Of a stretch of 64,000 bases of DNA, positions 41,287-50,062 are shown piece after piece (position 1 is the first letter of the stretch; each line of letters starts with the position of its first letter). Source of the DNA: Taibaiella chishuiensis (GTDB lineage Bacteria > Bacteroidota > Bacteroidia > Chitinophagales > Chitinophagaceae); NCBI RefSeq assembly GCF_003014535.1, contig NZ_PYGD01000001.1, forward strand, positions 868,001-932,000, in the 5' to 3' direction. The notes beneath the pieces are model-generated. The model was not told the origin of the DNA. It worked only from the letters and a program-made list of their open reading frames with translations, and searched no databases. A program made the position numbers and the translations under genes.

Positions 41287-41294
41287 CAAAGGTA
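41287..41294 (-). promoter_or_regulatory. Promoter -7 element for the small CxxC protein
   Basis: TACCTTTG on the minus strand ends only four bases before the ATG at 41282, so the transcript would start at or near the start codon. Confidence 0.45.
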
Positions 41295-41305
41295 CAACAA
41301 TCCGG

Positions 41306-42259
41306 TTAAAGAATAGCTTTCACTACATTGTAAACGACCTGGGGTTTACCCAGGGTGTAAAAATGTAATACCGGTACTTTGCGCGCCAGCAGTTCCCTGC
41401 ACTGGGCAATCAGCCATTCGGTGCCCAGTTGCTCGCAGGCTGCATCGGTCTTGCATTGCAGCATTTCGGAGGCAAACTCGTTGGGAATATCAACGTGGAA
41501 GATGCTGGGCAGTATGCTCAGCTGGCGTTTATTGGTAATGGGTTTCAGGCCGGGAATGATCGGCACATGGATATTGGCGCTTTTGCAATTGTCTACATAA
41601 GCGAAGTATTTCGCATTGTCGAAAAACATTTGCGTGGTGATATATCCTGCACCGGCGGCAATCTTTTGCTGCAGGTAATGCAGGTCGAGGTTCATATTGG
41701 CGGCTTCGAAGTGCTTTTCGGGATAACCGGCAACGCCGATACAGAAATCGGTTTTACCTGCATCCACGATATCGTCTTCCAGGTAACGGCCGTTATTCAT
41801 ATTCGTGATCTGGTCGACCAGGTCTACGGCATACCGGTGGCCCTGCGGGTGCGGGGTGAAGAACTTCTCGTTGGCCGGGGAGTCGCCTCTCAGGGCCAGT
41901 ACATTGTCTACGCCCAGGTAACGGAGATCGATCAGTGCATTTTCGGTTTCTTCTTTGGCAAACCCGCCACAGATCAGGTGCGGCACGGCATCTACGCGGT
42001 AGCGGTTCATCAATGCGGCACAGATGCCTACGGTTCCGGGGCGTTTGCGGATCTCTACCCGGTCGAAACTGCCATCGGTGCGTTTTTTGAATATCTGCTC
42101 TGCCCTGTGGTACGTAACATTTACGAAGGCTGGCTTGAATTCCATCAGGGGATCGAGTATCTTGAAGATGCTGTCGATGCCCTTGCCTTTCATCGGTGGC
42201 AGGATCTCAAAGGAAATCAGGGGCTTGTCCGCCTGGCTGATGTGGTCGGTAACTTTCAT
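41306..42259 (-). CDS. metF: Methylenetetrahydrofolate reductase
   Basis: MetF reduces 5,10-methylene-THF to 5-methyl-THF for methionine synthesis, using FAD and NADH. The 317-residue TIM-barrel protein has the N-terminal SFEILPPMKGKG and FVNVTYHRA, then the folate-binding DNVLALRGDSP. It also has CIGVAGYPEKHFEA and ITTQMFFDNAKYF. The C-terminal VPVLHFYTLGK is complete. An exact minus-strand -7 element lies upstream at 42308-42315. No SAM riboswitch is recognisable in the short leader. Confidence 0.96.
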   Translation of the reverse strand: MKVTDHISQADKPLISFEILPPMKGKGIDSIFKILDPLMEFKPAFVNVTYHRAEQIFKKRTDGSFDRVEIRKRPGTVGICAALMNRYRVDAVPHLICGGFAKEETENALIDLRYLGVDNVLALRGDSPANEKFFTPHPQGHRYAVDLVDQITNMNNGRYLEDDIVDAGKTDFCIGVAGYPEKHFEAANMNLDLHYLQQKIAAGAGYITTQMFFDNAKYFAYVDNCKSANIHVPIIPGLKPITNKRQLSILPSIFHVDIPNEFASEMLQCKTDAACEQLGTEWLIAQCRELLARKVPVLHFYTLGKPQVVYNVVKAIL

Positions 42260-42307
42260 CTTAAGTGTAAATACAGTTGGTAAAAAGCGTGGTGTTTAAA
42301 CAGGTAA

Positions 42308-42315
42308 CAAAGATA
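42308..42315 (-). promoter_or_regulatory. Promoter -7 element for metF
   Basis: TATCTTTG on the minus strand matches the consensus exactly, 49 nt before the metF ATG. Confidence 0.55.
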
Positions 42316-42404
42316 ATGAAGCAGGGCTAATACGTTCTGTAAATTTTTAAACAGCTGTTAAAGGGAGCGACCGGGGCTGTGTAGCCGAACACGGGTACAA
42401 GCGA

Positions 42405-42427
42405 AAAGGCGCCGTGCTGGCGCCTTT
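42405..42427 (-). terminator. Terminator of the 42431 gene
   Basis: AAAGGCGCC/GGCGCCTTT (9 bp) with a 5-nt loop lies directly after the stop of the small minus-strand gene. Confidence 0.75.
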
Positions 42428-42430
42428 GGT

Positions 42431-42694
42431 TTACCGGTAATAAGAAAAAACCTCCTCGGCTTTAAACCGGACGAAGTTGCTGTGATCAAGCTTTAGTTTG
42501 GCCAGGATATCCTTGTCGTTATTGGGACTGATATGCATAAAGAAAGCGATGACCCTGCCTTCTATATCCTTAAAGTCCTCCATAGGCCTGTGGCTGAGCT
42601 TGTGGTACTCCCCGAGGCTAAGCCCCAGTAACTGGGCTATGGCGCTGTCGGGCAACCGGATCTGTTGTTCGGGTACTGGTTTTACGGATTGCAT
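42431..42694 (-). CDS. Small protein of unknown function
   Basis: This 87-residue soluble protein begins MQSVKPVPEQQIRLPDSAIA. It has a helical LLGLSLGEYHKLSHRPMEDF region and a C-terminus KLKLDHSNFVRFKAEEVFSYYR. A near-consensus minus-strand -7 (TAACTTTA, 42717-42724) and a terminator flank it, which supports a real single-gene unit. I do not recognise the family. Confidence 0.6.
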   Translation of the reverse strand: MQSVKPVPEQQIRLPDSAIAQLLGLSLGEYHKLSHRPMEDFKDIEGRVIAFFMHISPNNDKDILAKLKLDHSNFVRFKAEEVFSYYR

Positions 42695-42816
42695 TGTGGT
42701 TGGTGTTGGTTCTCCGTAAAGTTAAGGTATTAAGCCTGCAAGCGGCATCAGCCGGCCAGATTTAAAGCTTCTTTAGAATTTGGTAATACCGGCCGGCGCC
42801 CGTTCCTGACAACCCA

Positions 42817-43740
42817 TCAGGCCCTTGCTGCCGGGCAGATACAGACCATCTCTTCTTTAAAGATCGCCTTTACCCGCGCAATCTCTTTTTCGAACATCGT
42901 ACGCTTGCGGCTACCAAAGTACAGGGTGTTCTCAATCGGGCTGTTGCCCTCCCATACCAGCTGCAGGCCGCCGGTCGCTATCTCTTCGCGGCAAAGAAAA
43001 TCGGGGATCACCGAAAAGCCCGTTTGGCCGCTCAGGCAGCGTACGATCGAGCTGATATTGGGCACGATGTAATTGGGTTTGAAATCAAGATGATGCCTGA
43101 AGTTCGTTTGCCAGAACCGTTTCAGATGGCTCATATCGGCTGCAGTGCTGTACCAGAGCTGCTGTTTGAGCAATTGCCCGGCTTCTTTTATCTTTTGTTT
43201 TTTCAGCAGAGCCCTGATCTCGCCGGCATCGGTATCCGATCCGCAAACCATCACGATGCTTTCCTTCGAAAATGCCTCGTATTCAAGGTTGCTCTGGTCG
43301 CCCTTTTGCGGGGTGATGATCAGGTCCAGTACGCCCTTGTCCAGGTCATGAAGCATTTGCGGGTAGTCGCCGAATTTGATAATCACGTTAAAAGGCAGCG
43401 ACGAAATATAACGCTCCAGCGTAAACTGGAAGGTCTCGAAACACATGCCGATACTGATCGTCGTACGGTCTTCTTTCGAACTCCGGTGAAACAGCTGCTC
43501 GGCCGTTTCCAGCTTACTGAGCGGCTCCAGTATGAAGTTATACAACACTTTGCCCCGCTCGGTAGGTACCATTTTCTTGGCCGAACGGTCAAACAGTTTA
43601 TAGCCGGTATAGGCTTCCAGGGAGTTGAGGTGCAGGCTTACGCCGGGCTGGGATACAAAGAGGGCCTGGGCGGCGCTGGTGAGCGTGCCGTGGTCGTAGA
43701 TCGCTTTGAAGGTCCGGAGCCATTCCAGGTTCAATAACAT
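42817..43740 (-). CDS. LysR-family transcriptional regulator
   Basis: This 307-residue protein has an N-terminal winged helix (LEWLRTFKAIYDHGTLTSAAQALFVSQPGVSLHLNSLE) and a two-lobed effector domain (ISIGMCFETFQFTLERY...). The C-terminus contains SGQTGFSVIPDFLC. LysR proteins usually control the divergently transcribed neighbour, here the aldo/keto reductase-led operon starting at 43837. The effector could be an electrophile or quinone; this is inferred from the target operon. Confidence 0.92.
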   Translation of the reverse strand: MLLNLEWLRTFKAIYDHGTLTSAAQALFVSQPGVSLHLNSLEAYTGYKLFDRSAKKMVPTERGKVLYNFILEPLSKLETAEQLFHRSSKEDRTTISIGMCFETFQFTLERYISSLPFNVIIKFGDYPQMLHDLDKGVLDLIITPQKGDQSNLEYEAFSKESIVMVCGSDTDAGEIRALLKKQKIKEAGQLLKQQLWYSTAADMSHLKRFWQTNFRHHLDFKPNYIVPNISSIVRCLSGQTGFSVIPDFLCREEIATGGLQLVWEGNSPIENTLYFGSRKRTMFEKEIARVKAIFKEEMVCICPAARA

Positions 43741-43760
43741 AACCTATCATTTTTATAATG

Positions 43761-43768
43761 CAAAGATA
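43761..43768 (-). promoter_or_regulatory. LysR promoter in the divergent region
   Basis: TATCTTTG on the minus strand matches the consensus and lies 20 nt before the lysR ATG. The 96-bp divergent region is AT-rich with T-N11-A-like patterns, too degenerate for me to define an operator. Confidence 0.5.
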
Positions 43769-43836
43769 TGATTTAAGTTATTAGGATAATAATAAATCCC
43801 GGCGGAATTTTGCCCTGTAAAATAAAAATCATTCAA

Positions 43837-44820
43837 ATGGAATACAGAAAACTGGGCGATAGCCCGCTCGAATTACCGGCCATCACTTACGGAGCATTCG
43901 CCATCGGCGGCAATATGTGGGGCGGCAATGAAAAGCAGGACTCGCTCGATGCGATCAGGGCATCGATCGATAATGGGGTAACAGCGCTTGATACCGCACC
44001 GTTTTATGGTTTTGGCCTGAGCGAGTCCCTGATCGGCGAGGCCATTAAGGGAAGGGATCGCAGCAAGATACAGGTGCTGACCAAATTCGGGCTGGTATGG
44101 GATGGCAGCAATGCGGGCAAGGGGGAATTCTTTTTCGATGCCGGCGACGGGGATAAAAAGATCCCAGTTTATAAATACGCCTCCAAACAAAACGTGATCA
44201 AAGAAACGGAAGAAAGTCTGAAACGCCTCGGCACCGACTATATAGACCTGCTGCAACTGCACTGGCCCGACGGTACCACACCGATACCCGAGACTATGGA
44301 AGCCCTGGACCTGCTGGTGCAGCAAGGCAAGATAAGGGCGGCAGGAGTATCGAACTACAGCAGGGAGCAGCTGGACATGGCAGCGCCGGCGATAAAGCTG
44401 GCATCCGACCAAGTGGCGTATAGTATGCTCAACAGGGGTATAGAACAGGAGCTCGTGCCTTATGCTTTGGAACACAACATCGGCATTATCGCCTACAGTC
44501 CTATGGAACGCGGTTTACTGACCGGTAAATATTTCCGCGAAGGACAATTAAAAAACGACGATCACCGTAACGGCTATTTCGGACAGTTTGAACTGGCTAA
44601 AGTAAAAGCCTTCCTGCAACAGATAGAGCCGCTGGCGCAGGACAAAGGCGCCAGCCTGGCCCAACTGGTACTGCGCTGGACTACCCTGCAGCCCGGTATT
44701 ACCGTGGTACTGGCGGGTGCGCGCAATGCAGCACAGGCCGAAAGCAATGCCCGTGCTATGGATATCAGCCTGGATGCCGGTGAGCTGGCCTTTATCAACG
44801 CAGCGCTCGACAAGCTGTAA
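43837..44820 (+). CDS. Aldo/keto reductase
   Basis: This 327-residue (beta/alpha)8 NADPH-dependent oxidoreductase has the catalytic Asp and Tyr in DTAPFYGFGLSE, the Lys in VLTKFG and the His in LLQLHWPDG. Cofactor-binding segments are SNYSREQLD, YSMLNRGIE and the C-terminal AGARNAAQAESNA. The family reduces aldehydes and ketones such as methylglyoxal. The start at 43837 (MEYRKLGDSP) matches the family N-terminus. It is the first gene of the presumed detoxification operon and is divergent from lysR. Confidence 0.93.
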   Translation: MEYRKLGDSPLELPAITYGAFAIGGNMWGGNEKQDSLDAIRASIDNGVTALDTAPFYGFGLSESLIGEAIKGRDRSKIQVLTKFGLVWDGSNAGKGEFFFDAGDGDKKIPVYKYASKQNVIKETEESLKRLGTDYIDLLQLHWPDGTTPIPETMEALDLLVQQGKIRAAGVSNYSREQLDMAAPAIKLASDQVAYSMLNRGIEQELVPYALEHNIGIIAYSPMERGLLTGKYFREGQLKNDDHRNGYFGQFELAKVKAFLQQIEPLAQDKGASLAQLVLRWTTLQPGITVVLAGARNAAQAESNARAMDISLDAGELAFINAALDKL

Positions 44821-44836
44821 CACAAGCCCGGACAAC

Positions 44837-45415
44837 ATGCAAAGACGATCATTCCTCACAACGGCAACATGGGGAGCGGCAGGGCTGATTGCAGCAGGAC
44901 CGCTTGCCACGCTGGCCGGAACCATAAAAAGAAAACCTATGAACAATACAGGGTTCAGCCGCGTAAACCACGTCGGCATCGTAGTAGCCGACCTGGACCG
45001 GGCGGTTACCTTTTACGAAACACTGACCGGCCGTAAGGTGAGTAATACCGACGAGATCGGTGGCAGCCGCATGGCCCAGGTACTGGGACTCGATAAGACC
45101 CTGATCCGGTATGCCAACCTGCACCTCGATAACATCAATATCGACCTGTTGGAATACAAACAACCCGAGCCCAGCCGAGCACATTATGAAAACAACCAGA
45201 TCAGCGCCATGCACCTCTGTTTCGAGGTAGACGATATCCACGAGGCCGTAAAACGCCTGAAGGATGCGGGTATCAGGCTTTCTGGCGAACCCATTGTTTT
45301 TGAAGAGGCCGATGGCCTGAAATCGGGCTGGGGCACTGCGGTAGCTTACTTCGACGATCCGGATGGCACGCATCTCGAGATCATAGCGCCCCAAGGCCCT
45401 TTTAAAAGAGCATGA
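44837..45415 (+). CDS. VOC-family (glyoxalase-like) protein with Tat-type signal
   Basis: This 192-residue protein has an N-terminal twin-arginine-type sequence (QRRSFLTTATWGAAGLIAAG). A vicinal-oxygen-chelate domain follows: VNHVGIVVADLDRAVTFYETL, with metal-ligand candidates in the first His and in HLCFEVDDIHEAVKRL. The end is DDPDGTHLEII. This is the glyoxalase I/dioxygenase fold. It lies 16 nt after the aldo/keto reductase. A second start near 44939 would omit the signal and leave a cytoplasmic protein, so localisation is uncertain. Confidence 0.85.
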   Translation: MQRRSFLTTATWGAAGLIAAGPLATLAGTIKRKPMNNTGFSRVNHVGIVVADLDRAVTFYETLTGRKVSNTDEIGGSRMAQVLGLDKTLIRYANLHLDNINIDLLEYKQPEPSRAHYENNQISAMHLCFEVDDIHEAVKRLKDAGIRLSGEPIVFEEADGLKSGWGTAVAYFDDPDGTHLEIIAPQGPFKRA

Positions 45416-45461
45416 AATTAAGTGATCAGGGCATTGCAATTAAATTAAAAAAGTATCTACC

Positions 45462-46592
45462 ATGTTATTCAACACATATCAGTTAGGGAAGCTTCACCTG
45501 AAAAACAGGATCGTAATGCCCCCGATGACCCGCTCGCGCTCCGGCGCCGGCGAAGTTGCCAACGACCTGATGGCACAGTATTACAGCCAGCGCGCCGGTG
45601 CGGGCCTGATCATTTCGGAAGGCACGCAGATCAGCAGGCAGGGCCAGGGTTATGCCTGGACGCCGGGTATCTACACGCCGGAGCAGGTGGCAGGCTGGCA
45701 AAAGGTAACGGCAGCCGTACATGCCGCAGGCGGTGTAATCTTTGCCCAGTTGTGGCATGTGGGCCGTGTATCGCATACCTCCCTGCAGGAACAAGGCCAG
45801 GCGCCCGTTGCGCCTTCAGCGATTGTGGCCGAAGGGGTAAAAGTGTTTGTCGATCCCGAAGGAAAAGGGCCGCAGGGTGGCGCTGGTGCGATGTTGCAGC
45901 ATTCTGCCCCCCGCGAGCTTACCGTGCCGGAGATCAGGGCGATCGTTCAGGACTATGCCGCAGCGGCACGTAATGCTATTGCAGCGGGCTTCGATGGGGT
46001 AGAGCTGCATGGCGCCAACGGTTACCTGATCGAACAGTTTATCGACTCGCAAACCAACCGGCGTACCGACGCATATGGCGGCAGCCTCGCCAACCGCCTG
46101 CGCTTCCTGGAAGAGGTGACCAGGGCGGTAGCCGATGCTATCGGTAAGGAAAGAGTAGGGGTACGCCAGGCCCCGTTGACCACTCTGATGGGAGCGGTAG
46201 ATGATAACCCGGAGGAGACCTATATAGCGGCGGCGAAGGTGCTGAACGACATTGGTATCGCTTATATCCATATTGCAGAAGCCGACTGGGACAATGCACC
46301 GGTAATGCCGGTTGCGTTTAAAGAAGCCTATCGCCAGGCTTTTAAGGGCACCCTGATCTATGCAGGCAAGTACACCAAAGCCCGTGCAGAAGAGGCGCTG
46401 GCGCAGGGCTGGGCCGACCTGGTCGCCTTTGGCCGTCCCTTTATTGCCAATCCCGACCTGCCCGACCGCCTGGCACAGGATATACCGCTGAACACGCCCG
46501 ATAACCGTACATTTTTCGGTGGCGATGCAGGCGGTTATACCGATTATCCTTTGGCGGAAGAACTGAAGGTTCATCCCGCTTCTATTGTATAA
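45462..46592 (+). CDS. Old Yellow Enzyme-type alkene reductase 1
   Basis: This 376-residue FMN flavoprotein begins MLFNTYQLGKLHLKNRIVMPPMTRSR. It has the active-site His/Asn pair region GVELHGANGYLIEQF and GRPFIANPDL at the phosphate-binding end. The family uses NADPH to reduce activated C=C bonds of enals, enones, maleimides and nitro compounds. The segment normally R-L-x-P-x-G is VRQAPLTTLMG here, a change near the FMN phosphate region that separates this copy from its neighbour. It is separated from OYE 2 by 24 nt. Confidence 0.93.
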   Translation: MLFNTYQLGKLHLKNRIVMPPMTRSRSGAGEVANDLMAQYYSQRAGAGLIISEGTQISRQGQGYAWTPGIYTPEQVAGWQKVTAAVHAAGGVIFAQLWHVGRVSHTSLQEQGQAPVAPSAIVAEGVKVFVDPEGKGPQGGAGAMLQHSAPRELTVPEIRAIVQDYAAAARNAIAAGFDGVELHGANGYLIEQFIDSQTNRRTDAYGGSLANRLRFLEEVTRAVADAIGKERVGVRQAPLTTLMGAVDDNPEETYIAAAKVLNDIGIAYIHIAEADWDNAPVMPVAFKEAYRQAFKGTLIYAGKYTKARAEEALAQGWADLVAFGRPFIANPDLPDRLAQDIPLNTPDNRTFFGGDAGGYTDYPLAEELKVHPASIV

Positions 46593-46616
46593 AAACACAA
46601 AAAAAATATCCATATC

Positions 46617-47741
46617 ATGTTATTCGAATCATTTGAAAAAGGAACATTGAAACTGCACAACCGGGTAGTGATGGCGCCCATGACCCGCGCCCGTAATCCC
46701 GATCGTATACCCAACGAATTGACCGCCCTTTATTACCGGCAGCGCGCCGGGCAGGAAGGCGCCGGCCTTATCGTTACCGAAGGCACCGCTATATCCGCTA
46801 CTGCGGCTGGTGTGCTGCATATTCCGGGTTTGTTTACACCCGAACAGGTGGCAGGCTGGAAATTGGTTACGCAGGCCGTGCACGAAGCCGGCAGCGTTAT
46901 ATTCAACCAGTTGTGGCATGTAGGGCGCATATCCCATACCAGCAATCAGCCCGATGGTATAGCGCCGGTAGGAGCATCCGGTATACGGGCGGCCCAATCC
47001 TCTGCCTGGGGCTACGACGAATCGGGTAAAGAAAATTTTGTACCCGCCTCACAACCAAGAGCCCTCACCACCGCAGAAGTAAAGGTCGTTGCCGGCGATT
47101 TTGCTGCGGCCGCGGTAAACGCGATAGCTGCGGGTTTCGACGGTGTCGAGTTGCATGGCGCTAACGGTTACCTGATCGAACAATTCCTGAACCCGTTTGT
47201 AAATAACCGGGATGATGCATACGGCGGTAGCGTGGAAAACAGGAGCCGTTTCCTGCTCGAAGCGGTCGATGCCACGATTGCAGCCATCGGCGCCGAAAAA
47301 GTAGCGATCAGGCTTACGCCTTACGGTGGCCTGCATGAACTACCCCACTACGACGAGTTGGAGGCTACGTATGCCTACCTGGCTGCCGAACTTAATAAAA
47401 GAGGCCTGGCTTATGTGCACCTGATGGACCAGCAATCGAGAGGCAGTTTTGCCATACCCGAGGGCTTCCTGCAACGCTTCCGCGATTGGTACAGGGGCGT
47501 GATCATACTGGCAGGTGGCATGGACCGGCAAAAGTCAGAAGCCTTGATCGAGGCCGGGGTTATTGACCTGGCGGGCTTTGGCGAACCGTTTATCGCTAAT
47601 CCCGACCTGGTAAGCCGGCTCAAAAACAACTGGCCGCTCACCCAGCCCGACCGCAGCCTGCACTATGGCGGCGGCGCTAAAGGATATACTGACTATGCAA
47701 CTTACAGGGCAGCCGCTGCAGTGGAAGTTGCCGGGAATTAA
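46617..47741 (+). CDS. Old Yellow Enzyme-type alkene reductase 2
   Basis: This 374-residue paralogue of the preceding gene begins MLFESFEKGTLKLHNRVVMAPMTRAR. It has FNQLWHVGRISHTSNQ, GVELHGANGYLIEQF, the canonical RLTPYGGLHE and GEPFIANPDLVSR. The two copies are clearly homologous but diverged throughout, so the duplication is not recent. They probably differ in substrate range. The downstream DJ-1 gene begins 16 nt after the stop. Confidence 0.93.
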   Translation: MLFESFEKGTLKLHNRVVMAPMTRARNPDRIPNELTALYYRQRAGQEGAGLIVTEGTAISATAAGVLHIPGLFTPEQVAGWKLVTQAVHEAGSVIFNQLWHVGRISHTSNQPDGIAPVGASGIRAAQSSAWGYDESGKENFVPASQPRALTTAEVKVVAGDFAAAAVNAIAAGFDGVELHGANGYLIEQFLNPFVNNRDDAYGGSVENRSRFLLEAVDATIAAIGAEKVAIRLTPYGGLHELPHYDELEATYAYLAAELNKRGLAYVHLMDQQSRGSFAIPEGFLQRFRDWYRGVIILAGGMDRQKSEALIEAGVIDLAGFGEPFIANPDLVSRLKNNWPLTQPDRSLHYGGGAKGYTDYATYRAAAAVEVAGN

Positions 47742-47757
47742 AAAAGATAAAGCGCTT

Positions 47758-48531
47758 ATGAAACATATATTGAAACTGACGCTGGCCGGTATGTTCGCTG
47801 TAATGGCCGTTCTGCCTGCATTTACAGCGCAGGCACAAAACAAAAAAACTATGGCTATGAAAAAGAAAATCCTGTTCGTGGTAACGAGCCATGATAAAAA
47901 AGGAAGTACCGGGCAGCCCACGGGTTATTATTTATCCGAGGTTACCCATCCCTGGGAAGTGTTGCATGGAGCGGGTTACGAGATCGATTTTGTAAGTCCG
48001 CAGGGGGGTAAAGCCCCGGTCGATGGCTTCGACCTCGAGGATAAAGTAAATGCAGCGTTCTGGAACAATGAGCAGGAGCGCTATAAAGTAGAGCATACCA
48101 AAAAGCCTGCCGATATTAATCCTGCAGACTATGTTGCGATCCATTATGCCGGTGGCCATGGCGCTATGTGGGACCTGCCTGAAAATAAGGAACTGGCGGC
48201 CATTGCAGCCAGCATCTATGAGCAGGGCGGTGTGGTGAGTGCGGTATGTCATGGCCCGTCCGGCCTGGTCAATATCCAACTGAAAGACGGTTCGTACCTT
48301 GTGGCAGGTAAAAAGGTGAACGGGTTTACCAATGAAGAAGAAGTAGCCGTGAAGCTCGATAAAATAGTGCCTTTCCTGCTGGAAGATAAACTGAAAGCGC
48401 GCGGCGGTAAATTTGAAAAATCGGGGATGTGGCAAAGTCATGTGGTTACCGACCAGCGTTTGGTAACCGGCCAGAACCCGCAATCGGCAAAGGCTGTAGG
48501 CGAGGCCTTGTTGAAAGAGTTAGGTAAATAA
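47758..48531 (+). CDS. DJ-1/PfpI (Hsp31-like) protein with signal peptide
   Basis: This 257-residue protein has a signal peptide (LKLTLAGMFAVMAVLPAFTAQAQ). The DJ-1/PfpI domain of Hsp31/YajL glyoxalase III-like proteins follows: ILFVVTSHDKKGSTGQPTGY with EVTHPWEVL, the nucleophile elbow AVCHGPSGL, and AIHYAGGHGAMWDLP. Hsp31-type enzymes convert methylglyoxal to lactate without a cofactor. An internal ATG (47854, MAMKKKIL) could give a cytoplasmic form. It closes the operon before a terminator. Confidence 0.9.
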   Translation: MKHILKLTLAGMFAVMAVLPAFTAQAQNKKTMAMKKKILFVVTSHDKKGSTGQPTGYYLSEVTHPWEVLHGAGYEIDFVSPQGGKAPVDGFDLEDKVNAAFWNNEQERYKVEHTKKPADINPADYVAIHYAGGHGAMWDLPENKELAAIAASIYEQGGVVSAVCHGPSGLVNIQLKDGSYLVAGKKVNGFTNEEEVAVKLDKIVPFLLEDKLKARGGKFEKSGMWQSHVVTDQRLVTGQNPQSAKAVGEALLKELGK

Positions 48532-48551
48532 TAACAGGTGTCGGCATAAAT

Positions 48552-48584
48552 GGGGGATAATCATTACGGTTATCCCTCTTTTTT
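48552..48584 (+). terminator. Terminator of the detoxification operon
   Basis: GGGATAA (48554-48560) pairs with TTATCCC (48570-48576), followed by TCTTTTTT. The stop of the convergent MFS gene lies just beyond. Confidence 0.75.
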
Positions 48585-48599
48585 ATACCGGTAATAACC

Positions 48600-49916
48600 T
48601 CAGTTATCTTCATTCAGTTTCGAAGTCGAGCGGGTATCTTTCATAAACACATATACCAGTAACGAACAGAAGATACAGCCCGTAATATACCAGTAGAACA
48701 GCGATTCATGTCCCCAATCCTTTAGCCATAAAGCAATGTACTCGGCGGTGCCGCCAAAAATGGCAACCGTAAGGGCATAGGGTAGCCCTACACCCAGGGC
48801 GCGTACCCCGGCGGGGAACAGCTCCGCTTTTACCACGGCATTGATACTGGTATAACCGCTTACGATAACCAGTGCACAAAGCAGCAGGAAGAAGGCCGTC
48901 CAGGCGTTATCGGTATGACTGAGCAGGGTAAGCAGGGGTATTGTAAACAGGGTGCCCAATACCCCGAAGCCGATCAGTAGCGGCCTGCGGCCTATGCGGT
49001 CGGATAGAGCCCCGAATGCCGGTTGCAGCAAGGCAAAGATCAGCAGGCTTACAAAGGAGATCAGGGTAGATTGCCCTTTGGTCAGGTGTACGGTATTGAC
49101 CAGGAATTTTTGCATATACGTGGTATACGTATAAAATGCCAGCGTACCGCCAAGGGTCAGGCCCACTACCGTCAGTACCGCGCGCGGATGCTGTAACAAG
49201 GCTTTGATCGTCCCCTTACGCTTTTCTGCTTCTTTTTTCGTGGTTTCGAATGCATGCGTTTCCCGCAGGTTTTTACGCAGGTAGAGCGCTACCACAGAAA
49301 GCAGGGCGCCGATTACAAAGGGTATGCGCCACCCCCAGGCCTGTAGTTGCTCTTCGCTGAGTAATAGTTTTTGCAGTATAAGCTGGATGCCCAGGGCGAT
49401 CAGCTGTCCGCCGATGAGTGTTACATACTGGAAGCTGGAATAGAAGCCCCGCCTGTTTTTACTGGCCATCTCGCTCAGGTAGGTCGCCGAAACACCGTAT
49501 TCGCCGCCCACGCTAAGTCCCTGCAGCAGGCGGGCCAGCAACAGCAGCACCGGCGCCAGTATGCCTATGCTTTGATAAGTAGGCGTAAAGGCGATGAGCA
49601 GCGAACCCAGCGACATCAGCAATACGGAGAGCGTCATACTCTGTTTGCGCCCGACCTTATCCGCAATACGGCCAAATATCCAACCGCCTATAGGTCGCAT
49701 CAGGAAACCCAGGGCAAATATGCCCGCCGTATTCAGCAGTTGTGCCGTCGGGTTGCCTGCCGGGAAGAAGGCCGCGGAAAAATACAGGGCAAAGGCCGAA
49801 TAGGCATACCAGTCGTACCATTCCACCAGGTTGCCTACCGACCCGCCGATGATCGCTTTCAGCGTGCTTCCCGATATCTTTTCCGTAGCTGCAGTCGTTG
49901 TTGTTGCTTTGTCCAT
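48600..49916 (-). CDS. MFS transporter, metabolite:H+ symporter type
   Basis: This 438-residue twelve-helix carrier has the MHS-family start IGGSVGNLVEWYDWYAYSAF. The MFS loop motif is GRIADKVGRKQSM and its second-half copy is GALSDRIGRRPLL. RLLQGLSVGGEYGVSATYLSE also fits. The best-known relatives (KgtP, ProP, ShiA) import 2-oxoglutarate, proline/betaine or shikimate. The substrate here is unknown. An exact minus-strand promoter element lies at 49945-49952. Confidence 0.93.
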   Translation of the reverse strand: MDKATTTTAATEKISGSTLKAIIGGSVGNLVEWYDWYAYSAFALYFSAAFFPAGNPTAQLLNTAGIFALGFLMRPIGGWIFGRIADKVGRKQSMTLSVLLMSLGSLLIAFTPTYQSIGILAPVLLLLARLLQGLSVGGEYGVSATYLSEMASKNRRGFYSSFQYVTLIGGQLIALGIQLILQKLLLSEEQLQAWGWRIPFVIGALLSVVALYLRKNLRETHAFETTKKEAEKRKGTIKALLQHPRAVLTVVGLTLGGTLAFYTYTTYMQKFLVNTVHLTKGQSTLISFVSLLIFALLQPAFGALSDRIGRRPLLIGFGVLGTLFTIPLLTLLSHTDNAWTAFFLLLCALVIVSGYTSINAVVKAELFPAGVRALGVGLPYALTVAIFGGTAEYIALWLKDWGHESLFYWYITGCIFCSLLVYVFMKDTRSTSKLNEDN

Positions 49917-49944
49917 AGCGTTGCCGGTATTGCTCCCGGGGCTA

Positions 49945-49952
49945 CAAATGTA
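49945..49952 (-). promoter_or_regulatory. Promoter -7 element for the MFS gene
   Basis: TACATTTG on the minus strand matches the consensus exactly, 28 nt before the ATG. Confidence 0.5.
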
Positions 49953-50036
49953 AAACGCTTATATTCCTGTACAAGATTATATCCTGATTATTCCCGGAAT
50001 ATGGTTTCCGGGCTTGCCCGAACGCGGCCGTTCTTT

Positions 50037-50044
50037 TAGTTTTG
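50037..50044 (+). promoter_or_regulatory. Promoter -7 element for the 50063 gene
   Basis: TAGTTTTG matches TAnnTTTG exactly, 18 nt before the ATG at 50063. Confidence 0.5.
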
Positions 50045-50062
50045 TAAGGCAAGCAAACAGTT

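Noticed and set aside
43741-43836. A defined LysR operator in the lysR-aldo/keto reductase gap
   Set aside because: The gap is AT-rich and several T-N11-A patterns occur by chance; none has convincing dyad symmetry.
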